Below, in pieces: positions 26,953 to 34,998 of a stretch of DNA of 64,000 nt. Under the pieces are notes generated by a model. The model was not told the origin of the DNA and ran no database searches. It saw nothing but the letters and a program-made list of their open reading frames with translations. The translations under genes and the position numbers were made by a program. The stretch spans positions 806,001-870,000 of the forward strand of contig NZ_CP086120.1 of the NCBI RefSeq assembly GCF_021216675.1, read 5' to 3'. The DNA is from Streptomyces gobiensis (lineage in GTDB: Bacteria > Actinomycetota > Actinomycetes > Streptomycetales > Streptomycetaceae). How positions within the stretch are numbered: position 1 is the stretch's first letter; every line of letters begins with the position of its first letter.

Positions 26953-27309
26953 TCAGTTGAACGAGTCGCCGCAGGCGCAGGAGCCCGAGGCGTTGGGGTT
27001 GTCGATGGTGAAGCCCTGCTTCTCGATGGTGTCGACGAAGTCGATGGAGGCGCCGCCCAGGTACGGGGCGCTCATCCGGTCGGTGACGACCTTGACACCA
27101 TCAAAATCCTTGACGACATCGCCGTCGAGCGAACGCTCATCAAAGAAGAGCTGGTAGCGCAGACCGGAGCAGCCACCGGGCTGGACGGCCACACGCAGCG
27201 CCAGATCGTCGCGGCCCTCCTGCTCAAGCAGGCTCTTGACCTTCGCCGCGGCGGCGTCCGACAGGATGATGCCGTCAGTCGTCACAGCGGTCTCGTCCGA
27301 TACGGACAT
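26953..27309 (-). CDS. A-type iron-sulfur carrier protein (HesB/IscA/ErpA)
   Basis: 118 residues. The three conserved cysteines are present: PGGCSGLRY and the C-terminal GSCACGDSF (CXC). A-type carriers receive Fe-S clusters from scaffold proteins and deliver them to target enzymes. Only this member is in the window; it faces away from nadA, whose product holds a [4Fe-4S] cluster, and mycobacteria keep the same protein (Rv2204c) near adoK, so a role in maturing QcrA or NadA is a fair inference. Confidence 0.92.
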   Translation of the reverse strand: MSVSDETAVTTDGIILSDAAAAKVKSLLEQEGRDDLALRVAVQPGGCSGLRYQLFFDERSLDGDVVKDFDGVKVVTDRMSAPYLGGASIDFVDTIEKQGFTIDNPNASGSCACGDSFN

Positions 27310-27481
27310 CTGCTTCTCTCCCGGGTTGTACGGACTGCTCTGCCACCTGCTGGAACAGGAGGCGTCCCGGATTCATTCCAAGCCGGGCATGTCTTTTCGT
27401 CTTCATGCTCGCACACCCCGCCCGGACGGGTCACCGCCCGCCTCGGGCGAATCGGACCATGACCCGGCGGTAACCGGGGAT

Positions 27482-27554
27482 GCGTCACATTGACGCTATC
27501 GGGCATCGTCAAGCTGACACGAACCGGTTATGATAGATAGCGTCAAATCGACGA
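27482..27554. promoter_or_regulatory. nadA promoter flanked by two inverted-repeat operators
   Basis: Operator 1 (27482-27496) is a perfect GCGTCA-CAT-TGACGC palindrome. Operator 2 (27540-27554) is GCGTCA-AAT-CGACGA, four of six right-arm bases conserved. A TATGAT -10 box (27529-27534) lies between them and 11-base words TTGACGCTATC and GATAGCGTCAA face each other across the promoter. This fits a repressor binding at both sites, plausibly sensing NAD status; the regulator is not in the window. Confidence 0.6.
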
Positions 27555-27591
27555 AAAGCGTTGAGCCGTGCAATCAGAAAGGGTGCGTGCC

Positions 27592-28782
27592 GTGAACACC
27601 GCCCAGCCCCTGGACGTCCAGCCCACCCCGCTTGCCCTGCTGCTGCTCGGCCGGGAGACCGACCCGAAGAGCGAGCGCGGCGTGGAGTGCCCCGGCGATC
27701 TGCCAGCGCCGTCCGACCCGGACCTGGTGGAGCGCGCCCGGGCGGCCAAGGCAAAGCTCGGCGACAAGGTCTTCGTGCTCGGCCATCACTACCAGCGCGA
27801 TGAGGTCATCGAGTTCGCGGATGTCACCGGCGACTCCTTCAAGCTGGCCCGGGACGCCGTCGCTCGTCCAGAGGCCGAGTACATCGTCTTCTGCGGTGTG
27901 CACTTCATGGCCGAATCGGCCGACATCCTCACCTCCGACAAGCAGCAGGTCGTGCTCCCCGATCTCGCAGCCGGCTGCTCCATGGCCGATATGGCCACCG
28001 CCGAGCAGGTCGCCGAGTGCTGGGACGTACTGACCGAGGCAGGCATATCCGAGGTCACCGTCCCGGTCTCGTATATGAACTCCTCCGCCGACATCAAGGC
28101 CTTCACCGGCAAGCACGGCGGCACGATCTGCACATCCAGCAATGCCAAGCGTGCGCTGGACTGGGCCTTCGAACAGCGCGACCCCTCGACAGGCAAGGTC
28201 CTTTTCCTGCCCGATCAGCACCTGGGCCGCAATACTGCGGTACGCGACATGGGCATGTCCCTGGACGACTGCGTCGTCTACAACCCGCACAAGCCGAACG
28301 GCGGGCTGACAGCCGAGCAGCTGAAGGCCGCCAAGATGATCCTGTGGCGGGGCCACTGCTCGGTGCACGGCCGCTTCTCGCTGGATTCGGTCAACGACGT
28401 CCGCGAGCGCGTCCCCGGCGTCAATGTGCTGGTGCACCCCGAGTGCAAGCACGAGGTTGTCGCCGCCGCCGACTACGTCGGGTCGACCGAGCACATCATC
28501 AAGACCCTGGAGGCCGCGCCCGCGGGCTCCAAGTGGGCGATCGGCACCGAGCTCAACCTGGTACGGCGGCTGGCGAACCGTTACGCCGCCGAGGGCAAGG
28601 AGATCGTCTTCCTCGATAAGACGGTGTGCTTCTGCTCGACCATGAACCGCATCGATCTGCCGCATCTGGTCTGGGCGCTGGAATCGCTGGCGAACGGCAC
28701 GGTCGTCAACCGGATCGAGGTCGACCCGGAGACCGAGAAGTTCGCCAAGCTGGCGCTTGAGCGGATGCTGGCCCTTCCGTAA
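27592..28782 (+). CDS. nadA: Quinolinate synthase
   Basis: 396 residues from GTG 27592, which has AAAGGG 8 bases upstream; a GTG at 27568 would add eight residues. Condenses iminoaspartate with dihydroxyacetone phosphate to quinolinate in NAD synthesis. Three cysteines expected to hold the [4Fe-4S] cluster are in FCGVHFMAE, HPECKHE and KTVCFCST; other signatures are LGHHYQRDEVIEFAD and the SSA-like NSSADIKAF. It is of the long actinobacterial type. nadB and nadC are not adjacent, unlike the nadABC arrangement of many relatives. Confidence 0.96.
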   Translation: MNTAQPLDVQPTPLALLLLGRETDPKSERGVECPGDLPAPSDPDLVERARAAKAKLGDKVFVLGHHYQRDEVIEFADVTGDSFKLARDAVARPEAEYIVFCGVHFMAESADILTSDKQQVVLPDLAAGCSMADMATAEQVAECWDVLTEAGISEVTVPVSYMNSSADIKAFTGKHGGTICTSSNAKRALDWAFEQRDPSTGKVLFLPDQHLGRNTAVRDMGMSLDDCVVYNPHKPNGGLTAEQLKAAKMILWRGHCSVHGRFSLDSVNDVRERVPGVNVLVHPECKHEVVAAADYVGSTEHIIKTLEAAPAGSKWAIGTELNLVRRLANRYAAEGKEIVFLDKTVCFCSTMNRIDLPHLVWALESLANGTVVNRIEVDPETEKFAKLALERMLALP

Positions 28783-28833
28783 GTAAGGGCTTTGCCCTGC
28801 CGTCCTGCCGCCCCGCCGAGCTGCCGACCTGCC

Positions 28834-28858
28834 CCCCGCTGCCGCCATGGCAGCGGGG
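28834..28858. terminator. Terminator between nadA and the oxidoreductase
   Basis: Ten-base perfect stem CCCCGCTGCC with its complement and a 5-base loop in the 100-bp convergent gap. Confidence 0.55.
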
Positions 28859-28882
28859 CGGTGTCGGGCGGGGGTCATCGGT

Positions 28883-30241
28883 TCAGCACAGTGCCGCCAA
28901 GGCGTCCCGCACGGCCCGGTGGAAGGTCGGATAGGCGTAGATCATGTGCCGCAGCCGCTCGACCGGCACCTCGGCCTGCACCGCCATCGCCAGCCCGTAG
29001 AGCACCTCGCTACCGGCGGGGCCCATGGCTGTCGCGCCGACCAGCACACCCCTGTCCGCGTCCTCGACCAGCTTGACCAGGCCTTCGCCGGCCTGTCCGT
29101 GGATCCGGCCGCGTGCCGAGGACGACAGCTCGGCGCCGCCAGTGCGCACCCGTAGCCCCTTCTCGCGGGCCTGCGCCTCGGTCAGGCCCACCGCACCGAC
29201 CTCCGGGTCGGTGAAGGTGACCCGGGGCAGCGCCCGGTAGTCGGCGTCCGGGCCCGGTGCGCCGAGGACCGCCCGTACGACAATGTCAGCCTGGTACATC
29301 GCCATATGGGTGGACGCGCCCCGCCCGGTCACATCCCCGACGGCCCACAGCGCATGGGCGGCGAGCAGCTGTTCGTCGACCTCCAGCGCCCGGGCCCGCG
29401 GATCGAGTCCGACCGTCTCCAGGCCGAGACCCTCCAGGTTGGCGCGCCGACCGGCGGCGACCAGCAGTTGCTCGGCGGTAATTTCCTCACCGGTGTCGAG
29501 ACGGACGAAAAAGCCGTCAGGGCGGTGCCGCACCGCCGCGGCCCGGGTATCCGTACGCACGGTAAGCCCCTCGGCGCGCAGTACCCGGGCGATCAGCTCA
29601 CCGGCCTCCGGCTCCTCGGCCGACAGCAGCCGCCGCTGCGTCTCCACGATGGTGACCGCGGTGCCAAAGGGTGCGAAGGCCTGGGCGAGCTCAAGGCCGA
29701 CGACACCACCGCCGAGCACGATCAAGGAACCGGGCGGTTCCTTGATGGACACCGCGTCGCGGTGCGTCCAGTACGGCACCCGGTCCAGACCCGTCACCGG
29801 AGGGATCCACGGGCGGCTCCCGGTAGCGACCACCACCCCGCGCCGGGCGGCGAACACCTCACCGTCGACATCGACCCGGCCCGGCCCGGCCAGCCGTCCA
29901 TGCCCGCGCGCCAGACGGCCGCCCCTGGCGGTGAACCGGTCCGCGGCCACCTGGTCGTTCCAGTCGTCGGCCGCCTCGGCGCGGACCCGGGTGGCTACCG
30001 GGCCGTAGTCCGCCGAAGTCCGCACCTGCCCGGCCATGCCGGGGACCCGCCGGGCCTCGGCGAGCAGCCGGGCGGCCCGGAGCATCATCTTGCTCGGTAC
30101 GCACGCCCAGTACGGGCGTTCCCCGCAGACCAGCTCCCCTTCAACTCCGACCACATCCAGGCCGGACTCGGCCAGCCGCCCGGCCACCCGTTCGCCGCCC
30201 GCCCCCATCCCGACGACCACCACATCGGTTTCCTGCGTCAT
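28883..30241 (-). CDS. Class I pyridine nucleotide-disulfide oxidoreductase-like flavoprotein
   Basis: 452 residues from ATG 30241 (GAGG 8 bases upstream). FAD-binding GXGXXG in VVVVGMGAGGERVAG, NAD(P)-binding in LIVLGGGVVGLELAQ, second FAD motif in ALWAVGDVTG, and a C-terminal dimerisation domain with HMIYAYPTFHRAV. The His-x4-Glu/Asp pair typical of dihydrolipoyl dehydrogenase reads YPTFHRAVRD. The redox site is unusual: relatives have GECPYWACXPSK, here it is CGERPYWACVPSK, so the first cysteine is Arg and another Cys sits three residues earlier. Substrate unknown; possibly mycothione- or mercuric-reductase-like ancestry. Confidence 0.8.
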   Translation of the reverse strand: MTQETDVVVVGMGAGGERVAGRLAESGLDVVGVEGELVCGERPYWACVPSKMMLRAARLLAEARRVPGMAGQVRTSADYGPVATRVRAEAADDWNDQVAADRFTARGGRLARGHGRLAGPGRVDVDGEVFAARRGVVVATGSRPWIPPVTGLDRVPYWTHRDAVSIKEPPGSLIVLGGGVVGLELAQAFAPFGTAVTIVETQRRLLSAEEPEAGELIARVLRAEGLTVRTDTRAAAVRHRPDGFFVRLDTGEEITAEQLLVAAGRRANLEGLGLETVGLDPRARALEVDEQLLAAHALWAVGDVTGRGASTHMAMYQADIVVRAVLGAPGPDADYRALPRVTFTDPEVGAVGLTEAQAREKGLRVRTGGAELSSSARGRIHGQAGEGLVKLVEDADRGVLVGATAMGPAGSEVLYGLAMAVQAEVPVERLRHMIYAYPTFHRAVRDALAALC

Positions 30242-30468
30242 CCGCTCATCCTCTTTGTCCTGATACATGCTCACAGGGAAACCCGCTGGGGAGCCCGGGC
30301 CTTCCGTCAAGGCAGCGTTGGACAAATCAGCCAGCCACAGAGTGCGGCCGGGGCGGTCTGGGGGTGGCCCTCGCTCGTGTACTCGACCGTAGGCAGGCAT
30401 ACGGGAACCCGCCCGCGGCGGCGTCCAACCGGGTGAATCACCGCCGCTGCGGGCCAGACGGGTGGGGA

Positions 30469-30888
30469 TCAGCCGAGTGAGACGGCCGGGCGACTGATCA
30501 TCAGGCCGAGGTCGCTGCCGGCGTACGCGAAGAGCGCGAACAGCATGAGCGAGGCTCCGGCAAGCGCGAGGTCCTTCTGGAAGTTGATCATCTCCAGCTC
30601 ACGCCCCCCGGTGGTCTTCTCCTTCCAGAACGGGTGCATCAGCACCGCGGTCGCGACCAGGAAGAAGAACAGCAGCAGCGCCCCGAGGTCCGCCCACACC
30701 CCGAACAGGATGCTCAATCCCGCGATGAGCAGCAGAAAGCCGCTGCCGAGCGTCATGGGGCGGGGAGCCGGAACACCCTTGGACTTGGTGTACTCCACCA
30801 TCTTCTCGGTCTGACCCAGATGGCCGAACGCGGAGGTGAAGAAAAGGATCACGAAGAGGATCCGGCCGATGAATACCAGGATGTCCAC
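30469..30888 (-). CDS. DoxX family membrane protein
   Basis: 139 residues from GTG 30888, chosen because GGAGG lies 5 bases upstream; an ATG at 30933 would add a hydrophilic head. Four membrane helices; FGHLGQTEKMVEYTKSKGVPAP is the conserved loop of DoxX proteins. DoxX family proteins link to thiol or quinone redox balance (mycobacterial DoxX forms a complex with SodA and SseA), but the function here is not shown. Divergent from the ECF sigma gene, with an operator-like palindrome in its promoter. Confidence 0.85.
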   Translation of the reverse strand: MDILVFIGRILFVILFFTSAFGHLGQTEKMVEYTKSKGVPAPRPMTLGSGFLLLIAGLSILFGVWADLGALLLFFFLVATAVLMHPFWKEKTTGGRELEMINFQKDLALAGASLMLFALFAYAGSDLGLMISRPAVSLG

Positions 30889-30944
30889 GACGACCTCCAG
30901 GTGAGAGTTGATCGGAAACGACGAACTTCTCATTACCTAAGTTT

Positions 30945-30958
30945 ACTGACGAATCAGT
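30945..30958. promoter_or_regulatory. Operator-like palindrome in the DoxX promoter
   Basis: ACTGA-CGAA-TCAGT, a perfect 5-base inverted repeat extended by TCA on the right, 57 bases before the DoxX start. On the minus strand a TAGGTA-type -10 (near 30931-30940) follows it, so a repressor of TetR or MarR type would block the promoter. Confidence 0.4.
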
Positions 30959-31112
30959 CAGCTGTAGCGGCGGACGGTCACCCGCAGGCGCCATTCATGG
31001 TCAGCCCTCTACCGATGTCACTACATATAGTGCGATATCCAACACAGAGTGCTAGATAGAGAGTGGTGTACCCGACCCGGTTGTGGACGGCCCTGGATGC
31101 GAGGACGAACGA

Positions 31113-31667
31113 GTGACTGACCCGGACGCGCATCGGCAGCAGGCGTTTGCCGACCATGTGCTGCCGGAGATCGAGGTGCTGCTGCGGGTGGCGTTCTCCC
31201 TGACCTCGCAGCCGGCCGACGCGGAGGACCTGGTGCAGGAGACCCTGCTGCGCGCCTACAGGGCCGTCGACCGTTTCGACGGACAGCATCCACGGGCGTG
31301 GCTACTGACGATCATGCGGCGCACAGCGTTCAACAGGCACCGCCGACGCCGCCCGCGACTGCTGGACGACCCGGACACGGACCTTGAGCGACTCACACCT
31401 CACCCGGATTCTCCGAGCGCGACACCGGAGGATCTGGTGGTCGGCAGGACGTTCGAAGAAGTCGTGGACACGGCGTTCTGGGCGCTGTCGCTCCGAGACC
31501 GGCAAGTGGTGCGGCTCGTACATATCGATGGGCTGAGCTACGCGGAGACCGCCGAGCTGCTGGGCGTACCGGCGGGAACCGTGATGAGCAGGCTGCACCG
31601 GGCGCGTAAGCGGATACGGGACGAGCTGTCGGCGGCGGGGATGGGTCCACAGCGAGGTGACAGATGA
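31113..31667 (+). CDS. ECF sigma factor
   Basis: 184 residues from GTG 31113 (GAGGA 8 bases upstream). Region 2 is at residues 10-85 (LLRVAFSLTSQPADAEDLVQETLLRAYRAVDRF) and region 4 at 115-175 (LSLRDRQVVRLVHIDGLSYAETAELLGVPAGTVMSRLHRARKRI), joined by a 30-residue linker. The gene is coupled to a zinc anti-sigma gene, which marks it as an anti-sigma-controlled group. Its regulon is not visible; the divergent DoxX gene is a candidate. AT-rich CACTACATATAGTG and GATATC words at 31017-31060 in its promoter region look like binding sites. Confidence 0.9.
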   Translation: MTDPDAHRQQAFADHVLPEIEVLLRVAFSLTSQPADAEDLVQETLLRAYRAVDRFDGQHPRAWLLTIMRRTAFNRHRRRRPRLLDDPDTDLERLTPHPDSPSATPEDLVVGRTFEEVVDTAFWALSLRDRQVVRLVHIDGLSYAETAELLGVPAGTVMSRLHRARKRIRDELSAAGMGPQRGDR

Positions 31668-31975
31668 GTACAGGACCACGGGGGCGCGACCCCGAATGGC
31701 GTTCAACGAATGAGTGCACGTTGAGCACAACGCTGCTCCAGTCGTATCTGGACCGCGAGACAGATGCCGCGACCGCCCGCCATGTGGGCGCTCACCTGGA
31801 TGAATGCCACCACTGTGACCGGGATGCGCGGACCTTTCAGCAGCTGAGGAGTTCTCTGACGCGCCATGGCGGGCCGGACGAGGCCGCGGTGGGCCGACTG
31901 CACGACTTCGCCCACTCCCTGCTACGGGGCGGAGGGGATGAGAGCGCGGAGAAGGCTCCTGAGCCGGGAGCCTGA
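31664..31975 (+). CDS. Zinc-binding anti-sigma factor (ZAS)
   Basis: 103 residues. The HX3CX2C zinc motif reads HVGAHLDECHHC (His, then two Cys) preceded by a helical LLQSYLDRETDAATA, the zf-HC2 consensus of RsrA/ZAS proteins. It should hold the upstream sigma factor, and a redox or zinc signal would release it. There is no membrane segment, so it is cytoplasmic. ATG overlaps the sigma stop by 4 bp. The C-terminal 35 residues are charged and probably disordered. Confidence 0.88.
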   Translation: MSTGPRGRDPEWRSTNECTLSTTLLQSYLDRETDAATARHVGAHLDECHHCDRDARTFQQLRSSLTRHGGPDEAAVGRLHDFAHSLLRGGGDESAEKAPEPGA

Positions 31976-32021
31976 CGGTTTCGGCACTGGGCGATTGCCC
32001 AGGCAGAGGCCGCCAGCCATG

Positions 32022-32060
32022 ACTGAGGGCCCGCAGGCTAGCTGCCTGCGGGCCCTCAGT
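32022..32060 (+). terminator. Terminator of the sigma/anti-sigma operon and GH5 gene
   Basis: Perfect 17-base stem, ACTGAGGGCCCGCAGGC with its complement and a TAGCT loop, between the convergent anti-sigma and GH5 genes. Confidence 0.8.
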
Positions 32061-32096
32061 GCCCACTTCCGGTTGATCACCGGGACGCGAGCGGTG

Positions 32097-33383
32097 TTAC
32101 TTCGATGCCTTCTCCGACTTCTTCGCCTCCGCCTGCGGCAGCGGGTTCATGTAGTTGGAGAGCATCTTCACCTTGTTCTTGTCCAGGGTCTTCCAGTCGT
32201 TCTTCAGAACGCCACCGGTGTCGCCCGAGTTCGGGTTCCAGGACCAGTAGGTGTAGTTGATCTCGTTCTTCTTCAGGTAGTCCATGAGCTTGTTCTGCCA
32301 CACGGCCTCGGTGCTCTTGCCCGCGGTCTTCCGGCCACCGAACTCACCGAGCATCAGCGGAGCGGTGTCCTCGTGCTTGAGGTACGCCCAGTGCTTCTTC
32401 CAGATGCCCGGCATGTTGTCGGGGAAGTTCTTGTCCATGAACCAGTTCTGGTTGTACACGCCCGGTCCGTAGTCGTGCGGCGAGTACACCACCTTGTTGG
32501 GCTGCTTGAGCTTCACCGGGTGCTGCTTGGCGCCCCGCAGCTCACCGCCCCACCAGAACGACTCGTCCTTGAACTTGTCAACGCCCTCGACGAAGATCAG
32601 CCAGTCCGGGTTGACCTTGTGGATCGCGTTTCCGGCCTTCTCGGCGGCCATCTTCCAGTCGGTCTTCGGGTTGCCGTCGCCCCAGGTGGCCTGGCCGCGC
32701 GGCTCATTGTGCAGGTCGGCGCCAATGACCAGGTTGTTGCCCTTGTAGCGCTTGGCCAGCTTGGTCCAGTCGGCGATCCACTGCTTCTCGCTGACCTTCT
32801 CGTTGTACCAGAGCTCGCTCTGACCGTACTGGTCAGGACGGTGCCGGTCGAGGATGACCATCATCCCGCGGTCAGTGGCTCCCTCGACGATCTTGTCCAT
32901 GATCTGCTCGCCGTTGAGGCCCTTGAGGTCGGCGTTCTTCTTGTAGTCGATGCCGTTGGGCTTGCTGGCCTTGTCGAAGATCTCGTTGGAGTACGGGAGG
33001 CGCATGGTGTTGAACCCGGTGTCGACCATCTGGTCGAGCATGGACTCCCAGTTGCGCTCCCACAGTCCGTGCGGGGCGAACGTCCCGGTCTCGGCACCGA
33101 ACCAGTTCACACCGGTGAGGAGCACCTTGTTCCCGTCGGCGTCCACGATGTCCCCCTTGTTGGTGCTCAGGGGGCCCTGCGGCTGTCCGGTGGAACCAAG
33201 CACTCCGGAGTCGGAGGAAGAGGAGGAGCTGGCGTTAAGAGCGACCGCGGTACCGCCCACAGCGGCGACCGCAACAACCGCTGCCGCAATACCCACCTTG
33301 ACCCGGCGGGTCAGCGGGCTGCGCTTCTTCTCTTCGTTCATCGGCGCGGTCGGGAAGTTGTCGTTGTCCGTGTGGGAATTCAT
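32097..33383 (-). CDS. Membrane-anchored GH5 cellulase-family glycosidase
   Basis: 428 residues. A basic cytoplasmic head (about 27 residues) is followed by a hydrophobic helix (VGIAAAVVAVAAVGGTAVAL) with no clean cleavage site, then a Ser-rich linker and the (beta/alpha)8 domain. The acid/base Glu is in DLHNEPRG and the nucleophile in LGEFGG; NWFGAETG and HDYGPGVY are further GH5 landmarks. It should cut beta-1,4-glucan or a similar beta-glycan at the outer face. It overlaps a receiver gene by 4 bp and is part of a locus with a GT2 synthase, so it is more likely a biosynthetic trimming enzyme (like BcsZ) than a digestive cellulase; that is inference. Confidence 0.85.
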   Translation of the reverse strand: MNSHTDNDNFPTAPMNEEKKRSPLTRRVKVGIAAAVVAVAAVGGTAVALNASSSSSSDSGVLGSTGQPQGPLSTNKGDIVDADGNKVLLTGVNWFGAETGTFAPHGLWERNWESMLDQMVDTGFNTMRLPYSNEIFDKASKPNGIDYKKNADLKGLNGEQIMDKIVEGATDRGMMVILDRHRPDQYGQSELWYNEKVSEKQWIADWTKLAKRYKGNNLVIGADLHNEPRGQATWGDGNPKTDWKMAAEKAGNAIHKVNPDWLIFVEGVDKFKDESFWWGGELRGAKQHPVKLKQPNKVVYSPHDYGPGVYNQNWFMDKNFPDNMPGIWKKHWAYLKHEDTAPLMLGEFGGRKTAGKSTEAVWQNKLMDYLKKNEINYTYWSWNPNSGDTGGVLKNDWKTLDKNKVKMLSNYMNPLPQAEAKKSEKASK

Positions 33384-33733
33384 TCGGCGAAACTCCTGAG
33401 GAGATCGGGGATGGCCGTTTTCGGGACGCTTCGGAGCGTGCTCGCTGGAGACTTCAGACAGTCTTTTTCGGCGTTATCAGCGAGAGCGGACAGCCGGATG
33501 AACACGGCCTCCGGGAGCAGTTCAGCAAGCGAGTGGTCCAGCCGGTCTGTTTTCCATTCCGGCTTGTCCACGTCGATCAGCACCACGTCCGGGTTGAGGT
33601 GACGGGCCAGTGAAATTGCTTCACGAGCTGTTCCGGCAACTCCGGCGAGTTCAAATCCGGGCTCTTCCGCCACGAGGTCGGCAAGTGCATCCAATACCTG
33701 AGGGTGGTGCTCCACAACGAGAACTCTGTGCAT
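33380..33733 (-). CDS. Degenerate stand-alone receiver protein coupled to GH5
   Basis: 117 residues, receiver fold only. The phospho-acceptor position keeps Asp (VVLIDVDKPEW) but the acidic pair at the N-terminus reads VVEHHPQ, not DD, and the switch and Lys positions are blurred (SPASTLRSVPKTAIPDLL). Phosphorylation is therefore doubtful; it may act by binding a partner. Its stop overlaps the GH5 start by 4 bp, so a one-domain receiver and an anchored glycosidase are made together. Confidence 0.65.
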   Translation of the reverse strand: MHRVLVVEHHPQVLDALADLVAEEPGFELAGVAGTAREAISLARHLNPDVVLIDVDKPEWKTDRLDHSLAELLPEAVFIRLSALADNAEKDCLKSPASTLRSVPKTAIPDLLRSFAE

Positions 33734-33831
33734 CGGCGGAGCGCTCCTTCAGGCGGCTGTTTCACTCCCGAAACAGTAGGAAGAAAGCGGCTCCCAAATC
33801 TTCGTACGGCTGGCCGGATTCCAGACACACC

Positions 33832-33883
33832 AATCGGCCGAATTCGGGCTACCACAGTTGTGGTAGCCCGAATTCGGCCGATT
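33832..33883. repeat. Perfect 52-bp palindrome
   Basis: Two 25-base arms, AATCGGCCGAATTCGGGCTA then CCACA and their complement, are separated by GT. It lies between the end of the GH6 gene and the start of the receiver-GH5 transcript. It could terminate the GH6 transcript, though no U-tract follows on the minus strand, or bind a regulator of the receiver-GH5 promoter. Confidence 0.75.
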
Positions 33884-33937
33884 TAGGGAATGTTTATATA
33901 GGTTTCCGGTAGCTTGTCAGGGGTCTACCGCAGGCGG

Positions 33938-34981
33938 TCAGTCGGCCAGGCGATAGGCGTAACCGGGCACGAAGGTGCCCGCCTCGGCGATACAGCCGTC
34001 CGCCTGTCCCGGATGCTTCACCCACAGATATGCGTCGATCCGGTCGATGCCGGTGTCGGCGGTGGGTGGCGTGCCCAGCTCACGGCCCGGCGGGTCGCAG
34101 AACCGGCGGTCCCGGGTCGGCCCGGCGCCGTTACGGCTGGTGTCGATCACCACGCCCAGCCGGGAGCCGCGCTCCTCCCCCGAGCCCGCCTTCTGGAGGA
34201 CGGACAGGCCGTAGCGGACCTCGTCGCGGGTGGCGTTGAAGTTCGAGACATTCAGGGCGATGCCGTCCCCGTACTCGGTGAAACCGGCCCGGCTCAGGCG
34301 CTCAGCCATGGTGCGGGCGGGGTGCCAGCCGGAGTTCCCGGCGTCGTAGTACACCCGGGCACCGGGAGCGTGCCGGTCCAGGGTGCGGGCTGCGAAGCGC
34401 AGGGCCTTGTACCGGTCCGACCGCTGCCGCGGGTCCAGACAGCCCATCAGCGCGAGCGCGTCCGGTTCCAGGATGACCACGGCGGTGCCCCTGCCGAGGC
34501 CCCGCGCGAAACTGTCGATCCAGCTTCGGTAGGCGGCCAGATCTCCGGTGCCGCCGGTGCTCTTCTCCTCACAGTCCCGCTGCGGGATCGCGTAGGCGAC
34601 AAGGACCGGGACCATGGCACGGGCCCGGGCCGCGTGGACCACGGTCCGCATCTGGCGCCGGACCATCCCCGGGTCCGGATGGGTGAACCAGGCGGCCTGT
34701 GGCTGTGCGGCGATGCGGTTGCGGATGACTGCGGCGCGACGGTCGTGGGGGTGCTCCCGCGCCCAGCGCGCGGCCGGGTTCTCGGGGTCGACGTAGAACC
34801 GCGTACTGGCGGGGAAGGCAGGCCGCGTCTGGGATGGCCAGCCGGTCATACCGCCCAGCCCGCCCGGCCCCACCTGCACCGCGGCCACCGCCGTGACCAC
34901 CATCGCCAGGAGAGCCACGGTCAGCAGGTACACCTGGTCCCGGACGTGCCACAGCCGCCAACGGGACTGTTGTCCGCTCAC
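33938..34981 (-). CDS. Membrane-anchored GH6 family glycosidase (cellulase-like)
   Basis: 347 residues from GTG 34981, the only start close to the upstream stop (17-bp gap); a longer frame would run into the subtilase gene. One N-terminal membrane helix (VYLLTVALLAMVVTAVAAV) without a clear cleavage site. GH6 catalytic landmarks: proton-donor Asp in YAIPQRDC, VILEPDAL, and KHPGQADGC, which carries the conserved second Asp. Inverting beta-1,4-glucanase or cellobiohydrolase activity is expected. Like GH5, it is probably anchored, which is unusual for secreted scavenging cellulases. There is no cellulose-binding module. Confidence 0.82.
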   Translation of the reverse strand: MSGQQSRWRLWHVRDQVYLLTVALLAMVVTAVAAVQVGPGGLGGMTGWPSQTRPAFPASTRFYVDPENPAARWAREHPHDRRAAVIRNRIAAQPQAAWFTHPDPGMVRRQMRTVVHAARARAMVPVLVAYAIPQRDCEEKSTGGTGDLAAYRSWIDSFARGLGRGTAVVILEPDALALMGCLDPRQRSDRYKALRFAARTLDRHAPGARVYYDAGNSGWHPARTMAERLSRAGFTEYGDGIALNVSNFNATRDEVRYGLSVLQKAGSGEERGSRLGVVIDTSRNGAGPTRDRRFCDPPGRELGTPPTADTGIDRIDAYLWVKHPGQADGCIAEAGTFVPGYAYRLAD

Positions 34982-34998
34982 TGCTGGGATATCCGCAG

